DNA of 64,000 nt from Owenia fusiformis (GCA_903813345.2 CAIIXF020000009.1:7126030-7190029), one strand, 5' to 3'. Numbered from the stretch's first letter, positions 9,901 to 23,365 are shown. Notes: generated by a model not told the origin, from the letters alone. A program made the numbers and translations.

Positions 9901-12900
9901 TTAATGAAAAACAAAAAAGTAGGAATATTGGACATTCGTCGAATTTTATGAACACATTTTTTAATATATTAGACCTAACATTAGAGGAATATTTTGATTT
10001 GATTAAATGAATATAAACATTCAATTATTCATTGATTACTAGTATTAGCGAAGCGTCTCACCCATTATTCCACCAGCATTATCGTTTAACTGCTCAGTTT
10101 GTGTGAGTCCGAAGTTGAGAAATGGATGTTTCTTTGCAAACCCCCTTCGAATAACATTTATTCTCGTCGCGCCATCATTTATGACAAAATCTGCTCTTTT
10201 CCTTGTCGTTTTGATGAACCCTTTTGGTACGGAGACATTTCCTGATTTCCATTTGACTGTTTCGTATTCAAGACTACCCTCTTTAATAGTGATGTTAGTC
10301 GGACTGAGGTGAATGTTCACTTCATTGTAGTCAATATCTAGGTCGCTGACATAGTCAACCCGTTCTTCACCGTCCAACACATTAACAAAAGTTGTTGTAA
10401 TGCCTGCAAGCACACGTGTAATTTTTACATTTTTGTTGCCTTTAATGCATTTCTATAAATGTGGATACTGTATTATACAAATGTTGAATAATGTGGACCT
10501 ACAATGATATCTGTATATGTATTTCTGAGGGTGCATATAACGATGCCCGAGGGTGAGTTGAATACTAGTACACTCCTCAAAAATACTATAAGAATATCCT
10601 ATGATTTTAAGAAATATCATTTATATCCATGAGTGTTGATATTGATATCTCCACGAGTGAGTGTAGTGAATGAGTGAAGAAACTGGTATCAATAAGATGA
10701 GATATAATTGAAAGTTTTTTCAAAACCATAGGGTTCACGATTTCCGTTTATCCCATGGAAAAATATTACCCAGGGAAGATTGAACAATCAAATAGAAATG
10801 ATTTTTTTGAAAAACCCCATCGATTATCAGAATTGTACCCTTGCACACTTACGAAAGTCACCATCCTCTAAAAATAAATAACGTTCACCAGGAACTCCCA
10901 TGAAATCGTAACAAAACCATCTATCGGAGCCTTTGACGGATTGTTTTACATGTGGATCACCACACACCATCAAACCAGCCTTATTTTCTTTGCATTTCTG
11001 CTTATTAGGACCTTTGTCGCTGCAGTCGTTTTCAGACTGGCACTCGTTGGCCTCTGGGCACGTGCATTCAGTGTTGTTGCATTGGGGTACGCCACTGCAC
11101 ATGGTGTCAGCGATACACTGGTGCCCCGCTCCTCTCGGTGATGCATCAGTGGCAGCTTGAATATGAGGAAATCACAATTAATATAATGAATCTCGCTGAT
11201 CGACTTAGGCCTAAACCTTTGCTGGGATATGCGTATGCAGTCTATAGATGAATGTACTCTGATATAACTTATAATAAAATGAGATCTCAGTGATGTATCT
11301 TATTTTAACATACCCTTATCAAGTATGACAACCATCTTTTGGACAAACGCTTCCAATATCTCGAAAAAATTCAAAGTTAATTGGACTTTGGCACTCAATG
11401 TTGCGTCACTGGGGTTATTCAACAACGAAGCATATACGCGCGAGAAGAACGAGACATCTATGGCAACATCTGAAATCTTTTGCAGAAGGAATTTACGAAT
11501 TTGTTGGAACTGAAAACAGCTAAATGCCAAGTAGCCATTGTTTGAACAGCCTCCAATGCTCCCGTCCCCGAAGAATTCCGACCAGGCTACATACGCTCCA
11601 TCCAATGATGTTTTAGAATATACACTGAGAAGTATTCTCTCATCTGCTCCTGATAGAGAAGTAGGTCGAGGAATGTCTTCAGTGGTGTAATCTATGTGTG
11701 TTTCAATGCCTTCAGAGAGGCTCGCTTCTGCCCCACACCAGTTTTGATATCCTGATATAGAAATGTAATAATTAGTGAAATTAAAGACAGCACCAATGGC
11801 TTAATCAAATTCGCTACGGCGACCACATGATCTAATATTTCTCCGGCCAATAGCAATCTAACGGTCGCCGCAGGAATTTTGCGGTCACTTGCTACGGCAG
11901 CCATACCGTGTAAAAAGGCGACCACAGATTTGCTACGGCCGCCGTATATATTTCTCGATTTCGTTAACTACGGCCTTAGTACGGTCGCCATGAAACAAAT
12001 TAGACTAAGGTATAAGGTTATCACAAAAAGGTCAGCAACAGCAATGCGAAACATTAAATTATAAAGGAACTGATTACATCTTAGAGAGTTTGTGCATCGT
12101 TGGTGCCGAGGATACAACCACATGTACAAGATTTGCCCCTCGAGAAAGGACAATAAAGCCACATGTAGATCCCCTCCAACCATTCTGTATGTTATTGTGC
12201 ATTAATGAGCCACTTAATGTGTTTGCTGGCGTAAACTCAATGTCATTTTTATGTCATCCCACAAGTGGTGACGTAGTCTCCTTTTGTGGACGGTGTTCAG
12301 CGTTAGGCGGTTGGTGTCCAGCGTTGGCGGTTGGTGTCCAGCGTTAGGCGGTTGGTGTCCAGCGTTATGCGGTTGGTGTCCACCGTTCAGCGGCTGGTGT
12401 CTGTGATAAATGGCGGGTGGTGGCATTTTTGCATGATAATGCCTTGTATCCTTTGATAGCATCGTAAATATCGTTAAATAACCATTTATGAGTGTTACTA
12501 GTACTAACCTACGTCACAGGAGCACGTGGCACAATTACATTCGGGTGCAACACCATTCCCACTGACGTCTAGAGTTCCATCAAAGTCACATCGGAACGGG
12601 ACGCCATCGAAATGAATCACGGCACATGTGATACAGTCCCCACATATAACTGCTATAAACAAAATCTTTTCTTTATCATCACCAAGAAATAGTGACATTG
12701 TTATAGCCAACGTAATTATGACCGGCGTCAGTGTCTGTACCAAATGGTTACACCTTTAATATTGCAACACATATATTGCAAGTTGGAACATCGCTATGGG
12801 GAAGGGGGAAGTTCAAATGTAAAATCTATTCGCATCTTTTTTCGCCAAAGATAGTGAGTTCTTCATTTACACCTGATATTGGCTGAAATTCGAAATTGAA

Positions 12901-14974
12901 ATATTTTTGGATTTTTAGGAAAACGATCTCTTGACGCAATTGGTTCAGTGCTAGGTAGGCTCAGAAAATAATACATACCATGATGAGTAGCTCAAATCGT
13001 TTATAATGGCAGAAATTCGATCGGAATCGGAAATTGAAACATTTTTGTCTTTAAAAATATTTAAAAGCGTACATGGTTTTCATCGGCTCGGGGACGATTT
13101 GAATTAAAATTGCCACTTCAACCACTTCGCTGATAATTCTTCCATGAAAGATTTAGATTAGGTTAGTATGAGAATAAAAATAGTTATTCTATATTCGATA
13201 AAAGTATGAAAAAGTTGTATCAAGAAGCAAAAGCCTTTTCTGGGTCACTGCGAATGGCATGATTTCCTCGAGTCTCTTCAGTTGCAAGGCAACCATACTG
13301 GGACCGATTCGTGTCGTTCCACTACTGCCCTTGGTGGGGGCTCGCTGCCATACTGTATGACTCCAGGTGTTTCCTATAGCCCGTCAGTGGAGGAACCAAC
13401 CACAGTCTCACAATCTGTCTCTGACGAGAGCAGTCAGAGAACCAACCCATGCCAAGGGCCGGAGGTTGGACCTTCGGACCGAGTGTCCTGTAGGACTATT
13501 ATCTACAACGCCGTACCTGGGGCTCGAACGCGGGACCTCCGTATCCCTCCGTACGCTCGACTACAGCCCCCTAACCACTAGGCTAGACTGCTCAGGTGTC
13601 AGAACTGCTCAAAAATTTAATCGTTGTTATGATATTTTGCCTAGGATGAACATGTAATACACGCCTATAATCTTATTTTCTAAGCCAATCGTTTAGATTA
13701 CCAAATACAGACGACAAATTCAATCACAGTGAGCAAACGTGTAATTGCATTGGCTACTTCGCGTTTCATGTGCCATCTGAGATGTATTTAACGGCGTACT
13801 CACCAGAATCAAATTACAAAAATGGAACCTGATGCATTATCATGTAAAATGTGATCCAACGTAAATCATGGATTTTTTAAATGTTGTTAGATCCGATAGA
13901 TATTATGTGTTATTTTCTCAAAGTGCAAGAAAAATTCGTTATGGATAAATAACTTGACATTGGGAATTTCATTTCTACTTTCAAATTTTTCTGCGTCAAA
14001 AGATATTTTCTATGTGGATTGTGGATAGAGTATTGAAAGGAGTCATAGATATGAAAAGATATTTTGGTATTTCTAATGTGATAATGTTTCATTGCTGTTG
14101 AGAGTGAAAAATGACAATATGTGGTTGATAATCCAGATATTATTTATATAATTTCGATGCATTTTATCTCAACGAGAATTGTTTACTAACAGTTCTATCA
14201 CACTATTCTAGCATCTAAGAATTAATGATATGATTTTTGATCACTGCATGGTCTAGCAAATAAAGACAGCATCTCGATCGTAGATTTTCACCAAACTTGT
14301 AATGGTTTTTTGATTCGTTTAGAATTGTATTACTGTTGACATCTATCTGTTTCGCCTGAATAGAGATGATATTATGAGACATATTCTTCAATTTCGACTC
14401 ATCTGATAGGATCCATTAAGTAATTAAGTCTGGTGGTTCATGTAACCATTACCCTTAATTATCATTATCGATGAATTTTTAATAGATTTTGTATTGTTGC
14501 CATTGCCATTAGATATCAACAGAGGCAATGTAATCTCCGCAAGTTTACTGGCCCCTAATGCACCATCCAAATATTTGCGTAAACCCCCAGGCTGGATGGG
14601 ATGGATAAAAAATTGGGCTGCTAAATTCCCTACCCTGGAGACAAAATAATGAATCAAATTCCCCGCCATTCAAATGTAGGACGTTTTAAAACATGCTTTC
14701 TGTTCTACTCTCTTCTAGCTTTAAAATTATAGATATAAAGAAGATTCCGTGTGACAATTACTAAATGTTGTAATACGTATCTATATCAAAATTCCCAGAA
14801 TCATGGATGATGGAAATTGTTAAAATGAAATTGAGATATTCTAAATTGAAATAAGTAACATATCGCATATGAACTACAAACTTGTATATTATACTTACGA
14901 TTGGGTGAACCCTGGGCATGCACCCGGGCAAGAAGGTTGCAAATGGTAAGAAAAAATGTTCCAAGTTTCATCAT
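6949..14974 (-). CDS. Gene C: secreted Cys-rich ITIH-C-like protein with giant acidic repeat tail
   Basis: Six exons, all joined in phase 1: 14974-14899, 12649-12509, 11751-11314, 11155-10853, 10403-10062 and 9575-6949, giving 1308 residues. In order: a signal peptide (MMKLGTFFLTICNLLARVHA); a short Cys-rich module (CGDC, CNCATCSC); a roughly 145-residue module of unknown fold; an EB/EGF-like Cys-rich stretch; and then VCGDPHVKQSVKGSDRWFCY opening a region resembling the ITIH C-terminal domain (RGFAKKHPFLNFGL, GGIMG, SNHCLKVDKTFTTKFNGLLEKF). The rest is a tail of about 53 repeats of FNANAI[SN]DEDx. It is presumably extracellular. Its function is unknown. It is a paralogue of genes A and B, the most diverged of the three. 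A possible extra exon lies at 14620-14453. Confidence 0.82.
6990..9060 (-). repeat. 36-bp coding repeat array (12-residue acidic repeat) in gene C
   Basis: The array encodes about 53 units of the pattern [AP]FNANA-(I/A)-(S/N)-D-(E/D)-D-x on the minus strand. On the plus strand the unit appears as GCATTTGCATTAAAGG followed by a GACGTCGTCATCACTGATT-like half. Units at the N-terminal end (near 9050) are more diverged than those in the middle. A 13-unit block is duplicated (an ATGGTTGCATTTGCATT marker at 8053 and 8521, 468 nt apart). Both strands and several frames are open because the period is a multiple of three. Confidence 0.95.
12235..12450. repeat. Dispersed TGTCACC-type repeat with internal 23-25-bp minisatellite
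   Basis: ATGTCATCCCACAAGTGGTGACGTAG opens it, then four to five copies of GGCGGTTGGTGTCCAGCGTT follow, ending in TGTGATAAATGGCGGGTGGTGGCATTTTTGCA. It is the same family as the copy at 6166, with its GGTTGGTGTC segment amplified. It lies in intron 2 of gene C. Confidence 0.7.
13255..13596 (-). mobile_element. tRNA-derived SINE
   Basis: Read on the minus strand from about 13594: TAGCCTAGTGGTTAGGG (box-A-like) and then GCGTTCGAGCCCC (box B, about 13532-13519) at tRNA-like spacing. About 250 nt of tRNA-unrelated body follows, ending near CAACTGAAGAGACTCG. It lies in intron 1 of gene C. The open frames across it are incidental. No poly(A) tail or clear target duplication was seen. Confidence 0.75.
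14453..14620 (-). other. Candidate additional exon of gene C
   Basis: A 168-nt open segment bounded by AATTTAG/CAGCCC and AAGG/GTAATGG. It would enter and leave in phase 1, as every other intron of this gene does. It would insert 56 residues (AQFFIHPIQPGGLRKYLDGA, then LGASKLAEITLPLLISNGNG) between the signal peptide and the first Cys-rich module. No counterpart was seen in genes A or B. It may be alternative, or chance. Confidence 0.3.
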
Positions 14975-17490
14975 CACGCATGAACTGGTTGATTTGATTT
15001 TTGATCAATGTTTTGTATGACATAAACCAAATACTCGAAATGTGTTAGCGACTTTGGCATTTTCACAATGCATGTCAATCGATGCTCCAAAGGAGCCGTC
15101 AATCAAAATGGATTCATTTGTGCTATCAACACGTTCAAAGTGATAATCTAAAATGATAAGTTGCATTCATCGCCAGTTGTTCAGCACACACATGTATTAG
15201 ATCTGCGTAATAAGCCGTGTCGGTGCCCTATAGGTAATTGTGTTGGATCGACATCCCGTACCACCCACACGGGCTCTCTCAAGAGAGACTCTGATATAGC
15301 AGAATGTGGTGCCCTAGCTTAGACATGTGAAGCCAAACGTACACAATTGGGCACGGAGGGTCATCCATATAGACTTGACATAGACGTTGCTCTAGGATGT
15401 TTGTCCCACTATTATCCCATATCCCATAGTTTCACGCTCGATATTTACTGACAGAAATAGGCACTGGGTCCATTCAACTGCAGAGCATTTTGTCATTCAA
15501 TTTCAAATTTTGTCTATACGCCATTTTAACCATCAAATAATGAACCATTCGATTCATTTAAAATGAGTTCATCATGTGCATATGATGCCTAGCTTTTCAG
15601 ACTGGTTGTAGAATGTCTAAATTACGTTTCATATAGATTCACCTACATTTGACCTACAGGTAGTTTCGCATTTTTAAAAAAAGTTGAGGGAAATGTCCAC
15701 TTAATCAGAATACTTTGATTTTGAAACATCTAAAATTAAAATTCTCACCATGCATTCGCGGACGAACCTTAAAACAGGTGAGGGAACAGTGCTGAACATT
15801 AAACATTAGGGGGGGGGTAAGGTTGCCCATATTCAGCTTTAAGAGAAGGGAAGATTTTTCCAGGGGGCTTTTTGACAGTTTTGGCTAAAACATCATGCGG
15901 GAGGTGCTCAGAAAACTGCATGATTTTGAAAGAACTTTTGGCCAGCTCCCCCTGGCTACGGGCCTTTTACGTTACACGTTTTAATAGAACTTCTACGTAA
16001 CCTTGAAGAATTGTGGTTATCTCAGGGATAAGTTCTCCCCTTGGTAATAATTACTTGTCCAATTGAGTATAAAGATATAAGGATAAGATAGTTGTAATTA
16101 TGTCATTGGAAAACCAATTGAGGAGAGGATAATAATCCCTGTTTGTCATATTACACGTCCATGTTCAACTTCTATTAAAAACTTAACCTCCCAACTATGA
16201 ACAAAACAACACTAATCCCAAATTACTTTGCCGACAGGTCCAACATCCCTCATATAATCACTGTTCCACAACTAGTTACTTTGAAGGAACGTCCTGGATA
16301 CAACTTTTTGTTTTTTTCGATTTAAACTTACTTATAAGTCAAGTTGAAGATTATAATTTGGCACAAAGTTAGCCAATATAATCTAGCTAAAAATGCATTC
16401 GGTTTTGAAAGGATTTTTGAATAAAGCCGCAATTCATACAGTTAGTCCCTTGCCTTTCTTACATAGACGTAAGTTCAAAATAAATTGGTAATACTATAAT
16501 GATTTTTCGTCAATGTAACTAGTGGAACAGTGATAATGATACAAGATACTTTCAGTTAGGGATACACAATGAGTCTTGAGTAATATTAGGAAAAGTAATG
16601 GCCAAGGGGCGAAGCCTCGAGGACATCATTTTCTCATAAGACCTAAGACCCATTTTTTTTATGTAACTTAGATCACACAATGGGCACAACCTCTTATGAG
16701 ACTTAAATGGCAATGATCCAATTTTAGGAAAAATCCATTTCTTTTGTATTGACTGAGGTAAATTTATTGAGAAGTGAGTGGTTGTAACTAGGTCAGTTAC
16801 TTAAACTGCATTGCATTTGACGTGGCATGTACACTTTAAAGTTTTATTTCTTTTGTGTTTACTAATCAACTATTGAAAGAGTGAATAGACTATGATTAGT
16901 TCAGCTTTAGTGCACTGCATATGACAGTCAACCGTCTTCTGTCCCACAATGGTATTAGGTAGCTAATGCCAAGTGTACATTCTTTAAAAACAATAGAAAA
17001 AATAATACACTGCTCTTTGTTATAGCTGGATATTCTTTAAAATAAAACACAGTTCATTCTATTGTGTTGCTACCTAAGTGTGGTTTAAATCAAAATAAAT
17101 TATTGACAAAGGGACAGTATTGTGCCACAATCATTGTCGAGGGCAAATGAGCTATCTATCTGCAAAATTACACTTTATGGAATGTCTTACACTAATCTAA
17201 CATCATTATGAACAAGGTAACACTGAGGATTGAATTAGAAACGAAACTTTTTATTTTATTTACATATCTTAAATTGTATCACTAGAAGAGGTTCAAAGGA
17301 GATTTGCTGCTCAAATGGGTGCAGTTTTTGAGCATCATACCCCGCAATGATATCTGGTTCACGATCATGAATATTTGGTGCTTATGTGATTTAAAGAAAG
17401 TATGGTCCATATCATTATTGTAATTTCAAGCCTTTGATTCAAGTCCTAGTTCAAGCCAAGTTCGACGTGCAGCATTGGTGCGGGAAAGAG
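14975..17490. other. Intergenic DNA between gene C and gene A
   Basis: Promoter side of gene C and downstream side of gene A; no gene recognised. 15210-15430 holds a repeat also seen near 34915-35000 (GGGCACGGAGGGTCAT / GGGCACAGAGGGTCAT). 15805-15965 is a G-rich dispersed repeat. About 17280-17460 is alignable to 23680-23840 downstream of gene B (CAAAGGAGATTTGCTGCTCA in both). Confidence 0.6.
15805..15965 (+). repeat. G-rich dispersed repeat
   Basis: It contains CCAGGGGG, GGCTAAAACATCATGCGG, CTCAGAAAACTGCATGATTT and CTGGCTACGGGCC. Two related copies lie at 40535-40705 and 52815-52960, sharing GGCTAAAAATCATGCGAAAA and the terminal GGCCC/GGGCC region. Confidence 0.7.
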
Positions 17491-20400
17491 TTAAAGTTTT
17501 CGACGGAGCTTTGGTATCTCCTGTTTGAGCTTGTTAGACACCAAACGCATTATTCTGTCTGTCAGTGCATCGACATCAGCGCCATCATCACTTGTCGCTG
17601 TGGATACGAACGGCTCATCTTCGTCATTATAAGCGCGTGCACTGAAAATTTTGTCTTTCGGCTCATCTTCGTCATTATAAGCGCGTGCACTGAAGGCTTC
17701 GTCTTCACCATCATTTGTAACCTCAACCACTGCTTCATCGTCATTTGTAACTTCGACAACTGCTTCATCATCTTTAATAATTCGGAATTTCTCCAATAAG
17801 CCATTGAATTTGGTAGTAAATGTTTTGTCGACCTTCAGACAGTGGTTACTATCCTCATGAATCGGGACCCGATGACCGAGCCATTCTATAATCCCTCCGT
17901 CACCAGCAACATTCGGGCTAAATTCCACTGTATTACTTATAGAGCCTGGAGTGACAAGATATGAAATATACAGTAAATTAGAAAATGATTTTGCACATTC
18001 GGGTAGGTTTGATGTCTATGCTGTCGCCCATTCAACCACTACTTCAATTAATTGTTAATATCTCTCCGTTCTTTACGTTCATGAAGAATTTTCACCAGCA
18101 CTTCATATCTTTAATTTGAAATCCCAAATTCATAAAATAATTTAAACTTACCCATAATGCCTCCAGCCGCATCCCCAATGTGTTTAGACTGGGTCAGTCC
18201 AAAGTTCAAGAACGGGTGCTTCTTGGCAAACCCTCTTCGGATCACATTGATTTTCGTTTCGCCTTCATTCAATATAAAATCTGCTCGTTTACGTGTCACA
18301 TTGATGTACCCGTGTGGAACAGACACAGATCCTGCGTTCCACTTCACTTTTCTGGGCTCTTGTCCTGGTTCTTTGATAACAACATTAGAAGGGTTGAAGT
18401 GGATGTTAACCCCGCTGTAGTCCACGTCCAAGTCGCTCACAAAGTCAACACGGTTTTCACCATCATTAGCGTTAATAAACGTTGTCGAAATGTCTGAAAA
18501 TAAAGAAAAGTCAACATTGCAAGTTAAGAGAGGAAGGAAACCCCCAGAGCTTTAGCGATGACAGACATATTACTACTTCTCTTGCGTACCAACTTCGTTT
18601 GCGCAACTTCTCACCAGTTCGTTGTTGAATATAATACGTAGTTGTGATGTTGTAGTCGATGTAAGCATATTCCTTACATATTTCTTTATATTGATGTGAA
18701 ATATCAAACTATGATATAAACACGCCAGAAATTAAAATAATATTGTTCGAAGCGTTACTAGAAAATTTTGAATCCGCCATTTTTGTTTGTCAATTTGGAC
18801 CAATCGCGACGATGGGTCATCTCAATACAGATTTACATTTTAGACGTTCGTCATCTTTGAACACTGGAGTTTCTCCCCCTCTTGTCTCACCATGGAATAA
18901 AATTTATTTACTTTCAGTGTCGATGTCATTAATGTGAAATAGATTTTGAAAAATGTATCTGAGGGTTTTCATTTTTGGATCTTTCTCTACCTGTACACAT
19001 TTTTGTAAATCTGACATTATTTTTAGGCTATATATCATTTTCATCTCACAGGCCCAGGTAATTTTCAAGAGATTCATTTACTCGTGCAGTTATTATTATA
19101 TTAATTTTAAAAGGATAATATCTGTAATTCCAATATTCCAATTTTCAAAAACTAAAGAAATTAAGGTGATATCAGAAAGAATGATTAATGTAAGCTAATG
19201 TTACATATGATTCTGAATATTTAAAGTTCTCTTAGGACGAGTTTAGAAATTAGTTACACTGAGGTTACTCACAAAAATCCCCATCTTCAAGGAAAGCATA
19301 TCTTTCTCCGGGAACGCCGACAAAGTCATAACAAAACCATCTGTCAGAACCTTTGACGGACTGTTTCACATGTGGATCTCCACAAACCATCAAGCCAGCC
19401 CTATTTGTGACACATAGGTTTTTATTCCTGTATTTACTTGTGCAATCATTTTCGGCTTGACACTCATGACATCTGCAATCCGTGGTTTTACACAGAGGAT
19501 ATTTAGTGGAACACATGGTGTTGGAGATACACTGGTGTCCCGGTCCATCCTCAGAAGCTGTTGCGTAAAATGATATATTAGCATTAATTCTAAGTCTCTG
19601 TAACATTTTCAAATATGAATTCCTCATTTCGAAAATAAATTTCACCTTTTGAGAAATCTATAGGTCCAAGATTGAAAAATTACGGCACGTTGCTTTATAA
19701 TTTAAAAAAAATTCAATGACATGAAATGTTCACTAGGATCAAACTATCATTCGTTTCAATCTCAATATCTACTGCCTTTCGCAGTCTACGGGTTGTATAT
19801 TTGAATGTATCTAAGAGTAATGAAGAAAAAATCACATGATATCAAATGAATTGTATGCCTTATACCTTTTGCCAGAAGAACCATTAAGTGCTGCAAGAAA
19901 GCCCTCAATTTCGTAAAGTAGAATATGCTAGAGATTACTTTATTGTTTAATTGAACATCAGTGCCAGTAATCAATGCAGCTTGTACACGATTTAGGAATG
20001 TAATATCAGCCGTCGCCCTATTAATCTTGAGTATGAAGAAGTCATGCGCCTGGTGAAATTGTAGACAAGAATAAGTTTTGAATGTAGCTCTAGTACATCC
20101 ATTTCCGGTTAGATAACCCCTCCATGTATTAGCAGCCACCCCATTTGCCCCATACTCGAATGCAAGTGTCGCTCCATCGGGTAGGTTTTCCAGTGTCGTA
20201 CCAACAATATCTGCTTGACTGTAGGCGATAAACGATGCAATGTCACTGTTCAACTTACTTTCAACTTCGCACCAATCTTCATCACCTTGAGAATAAGATA
20301 TGAATCTTTAGAAGATTTATTAAATTAATTATAACTTGACCCTGGTACTGAAACCAGACAGTAGTAAGTTGAAATCCTAATTATATATTCTAAATTCTTC

Positions 20401-22197
20401 ATTACATTACTAAAGAATCTACCTCTATCACAGTAGCACCTGGCGCAGTTACAAATGGGTATCACAAAAGCGCCATTGGCATCTCTCGAGCCATCGCTGT
20501 TGCATACGAAGTTGATGTCGTAAAAGTAGGCTTGACGGCAATTGGCACACTGCGTACACGGAACAGCTAGAAATAAGAATATAATTAATAATAATAATTA
20601 TAGATCTATGAAATTAGGGAAAAAGCAAATCCATCTTAATCCTTCGTAAAATTCGAAAAAATGTTCCGCGGAGTCTTGACTTTTAAACATGGTTGGTAAT
20701 TAGAAATAGTTTAGTCTTGCTTCAAGACCCTTGCCCCTTTATGTACTTTAACAATTGAGACTTATTAGTTTTCTTGATTACTTTTAGGATAAACATGTGT
20801 GCATGTTTGCATACAGCAAAACCGTATTGTAGTTGTGTTGGTGAAGTACATAGGGTGGGCGGGGCGGTCCACAGTCTTGAAGCAAGAGAAAAAATGGGGC
20901 TGGGCTAGTACAAAACATGACACGGTGCCATGGCATACCCTTTGGCATAGACTATGGCATCCCCTGTGCCATAGGCTGTAGGACACAATTTGAAGTCAGA
21001 TCTCTGCAGATTTATATGCCTCATATGAGATCAAGTTCTGCACAAAATCCGATTTCAAAAATGGCTGCCGGTTTCAAAATGGCCACCATTTTAATGTCAA
21101 TTTTCCTTTCTTTAGACAGAACATATAAAACTGCAATATTAATATTAATATTATATTGGAAATTAAATTAAAAATCGCATTTTCAAAAAATCACATTTGA
21201 AAAATAGAGGCCGTTACACGCTATTTCACAATTTTTGCCTTATCTGGAAAATCAGGATTTTTACATTTTTGATATGTTAATACTGATGAGCATGATACAC
21301 TTTTCAATGACAACTTGGCTAGTGAGCGGCCATTTTGAAAAATGTCTGTCATTTTTATGCTTGTAATTGCACAGACTATGGTATCTCCTGTGCCAAAGGC
21401 TCTAGACACTATTTCGAGTCAAAATCTTGCTGATTGTAGTACTCATGTAAGAACAAGTTAAAATCGTCAGCTTTGGAGAACTTGAACTCACATAATGCAT
21501 GTAAATCTGCAAGAATTTGGCTAGAAATAGTGTCCCAGAGCCGACAGAGCAGGTGCCATAGCCTTTGCCATAACATGCATTGAAATGGCGGCCATTTTTC
21601 AAAATGGCCACTCACTTTCCAAATTGTCATTAGAAAGTGTACCCATTATGCTTATGAGGAGACACATATCAAATATGAACAGCTCAACTACCTTTTCAGA
21701 TACAGCAAAAATCATAAAATAGCGTGTGCCACCAATTTTGGCTGTCATTTTGAAACTAGCGGCCATTTCCAAAAATTTATTTTTGCGAAAACATGTACTC
21801 GTATGAGACATATAAATCTGCAAGAATTGGACTCAAAATAGTGTCCTAGAGGCAATGGCAAGGGGATGCCATAGCCTATGCCATAGGGTATGCCATGGCA
21901 TCGTGCCATGGCAGCGAGCCATATTTTGTACTAACCCGAAAAAATGTCATTAAGTTTCCAAATATGTCATTGAAATTCCGAAATATATGTTCAAAAGGTT
22001 CCGTAAAATCATGAAAACAACTCGTTTGACTTTCACATGGTACTACTAGTTGTCATTAGGTACTCTATAATGAAGTAGTCGTAGTTTCACTAAAAAAAAG
22101 AAAAAAAGTAGAAGTAGTTTTACTTACGGTCTTGGGCGAAAACGGCAGCTGGTAAAATCGCCAAAAGAAGTAGCGGAGACAAGTTGCACCTCATCAT
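17491..22197 (-). CDS. Gene A: secreted Cys-rich ITIH-C-like protein
   Basis: Six exons, all phase 1: 22197-22128, 20566-20423, 20285-19866, 19557-19273, 18493-18152 and 17945-17491, giving 571 residues. Signal peptide MMRCNLSPLLLLAILPAAVF, cleaved after about residue 22. Module 1 has the Cys pattern CTQCANC...CNCARCYC. Module 2 (DEDWCEVESKLNSDIASFI onward) is unrecognised. Module 3 is EB/EGF-like (CRCHECQAENDC). Then comes CGDPHVKQSVKGSDRWFCYD and a region matching the ITIH C-terminal domain, including KKHPFLNFGL...GGIMG and SNHCLKVDKTFTTKFNGLLE. The acidic tail has two copies of FSARAYNDEDEP and ends EIPKLRRKL. It has no ITIH VIT or VWA domain, so it is not a conventional ITIH. Function unknown. 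Confidence 0.88.
20909..21931. mobile_element. Inverted-repeat element in intron 1 of gene A
   Basis: The left end TAGTACAAAACATGACACGG and right end TTTTGTACTA are inverted, with a TA outside each. Both arms carry CCATGGCATACCCTTTGGCATAGACTATGGCATCCCC-like GGCAT repeats (20920-20975 and 21860-21912). The interior has several TTCAAAATGGC motifs in both orientations and no transposase. Probably a non-autonomous DNA transposon. Confidence 0.65.
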
Positions 22198-22786
22198 CCC
22201 ACTTTCCTGGTTTGACTGAACATACAGAGAATTTTTATTTGCGACCTGACACCAAATTATCTTGCCATCATCTACACAAGCTCACGCATCGATAGTATTA
22301 CACTGTGCGATTCGTACAGACCTATCCATCAATGTTACTCAACTAATAAAAACGATTAATTAAATTGATAACATTGTCATAAAACAATGGTAGACTCGTA
22401 TGTCAAGACAAATGTTGTATTGTACAGTTCGCTTCTTTGAACAGCGACTGTCACCCGACATTCCCGACAGTTGTAAACTCACAATTATCCCCCTTGAAGA
22501 TAGAAAAATATAATCTTTTCAATAAATATACAAATATATATCACCAAACCTGTGTTGGTGATATATGATGAGCAATACCAACGTACACAATCAATATGAT
22601 GTGTAGTTTCCAGTCTGGTCGATGTGTGTCTGATCACATTGCCATTATCAAGTTAGCCTAGCATTTTCGCAAAAAGTTGACAAACATTTGGAAAATGTCC
22701 ATGTATAAGGAACATTTTCGTTTTGAAATAGGCCTCTTTAGGAAATTATACTTTCAAAATGTGAAAATATTAACAATTAAATTAAT

Positions 22787-23365
22787 TATAGCTACAAATG
22801 AAATGAAATAAAATGATCATAAAAATTATTTTAAAAGTCTCACCATGCAGTTACACGTTTTTGATAAAACTTGAATGTGAACGTGCAGAATTGCGGTTTA
22901 GGGATTCCATGTAATAGACCTTTCCAATAAATCCTAATCTCTATTTGTGAACCAAGGAAACTAGGGTATATTGGCTAGATTTATGATGTCATACTTCACA
23001 GGCAGTAATGTTTGCGAACAAAATTGAAAGAAGTTTTCAAAAATTAGCAATATTTTAATCCTATTTCTGCACTGAAATTGTAAGAATGACATCATAATCA
23101 ATAGCTGGCATGATTTACCGGATTGGTCTATTTTTTCCTTGGTAGTAGTTTTTTGTACAATTGACTATAAAGTCAAGGAAAATAGTTGTAATGAGGTCAT
23201 TGGAAAAGACTATTGAGGAGAAGACAGTAATCCATGAGAGTCATAATATTAAACGTCCATGTTCAAGTTCTATTAAAAACGTGTAACTTGATCTCCTTGA
23301 TATTCTCGACTTTTAAAATAATTTTTATGATCATTTTATTTCATTTCATTTGTAGCAATAATTAA
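22787..23365. mobile_element. Inverted-repeat element upstream of gene A
   Basis: ATTATAGCTACAAATGAAATGAAATAAAATGATCATAAAAATTATTTTAAAAGTC on the left is mirrored at 23310-23365 (GACTTTTAAAATAATTTTTA, TGATCATTTTATTTCATTTC). The inner ends around CAGTTACACGTTTTT and AAAACGTGTAACTTG pair as well. No coding capacity. Confidence 0.65.

Noticed and set aside
13282-13657. Two overlapping plus-strand frames near 13300-13650
   Set aside because: They are read across the antisense strand of a tRNA-derived SINE.
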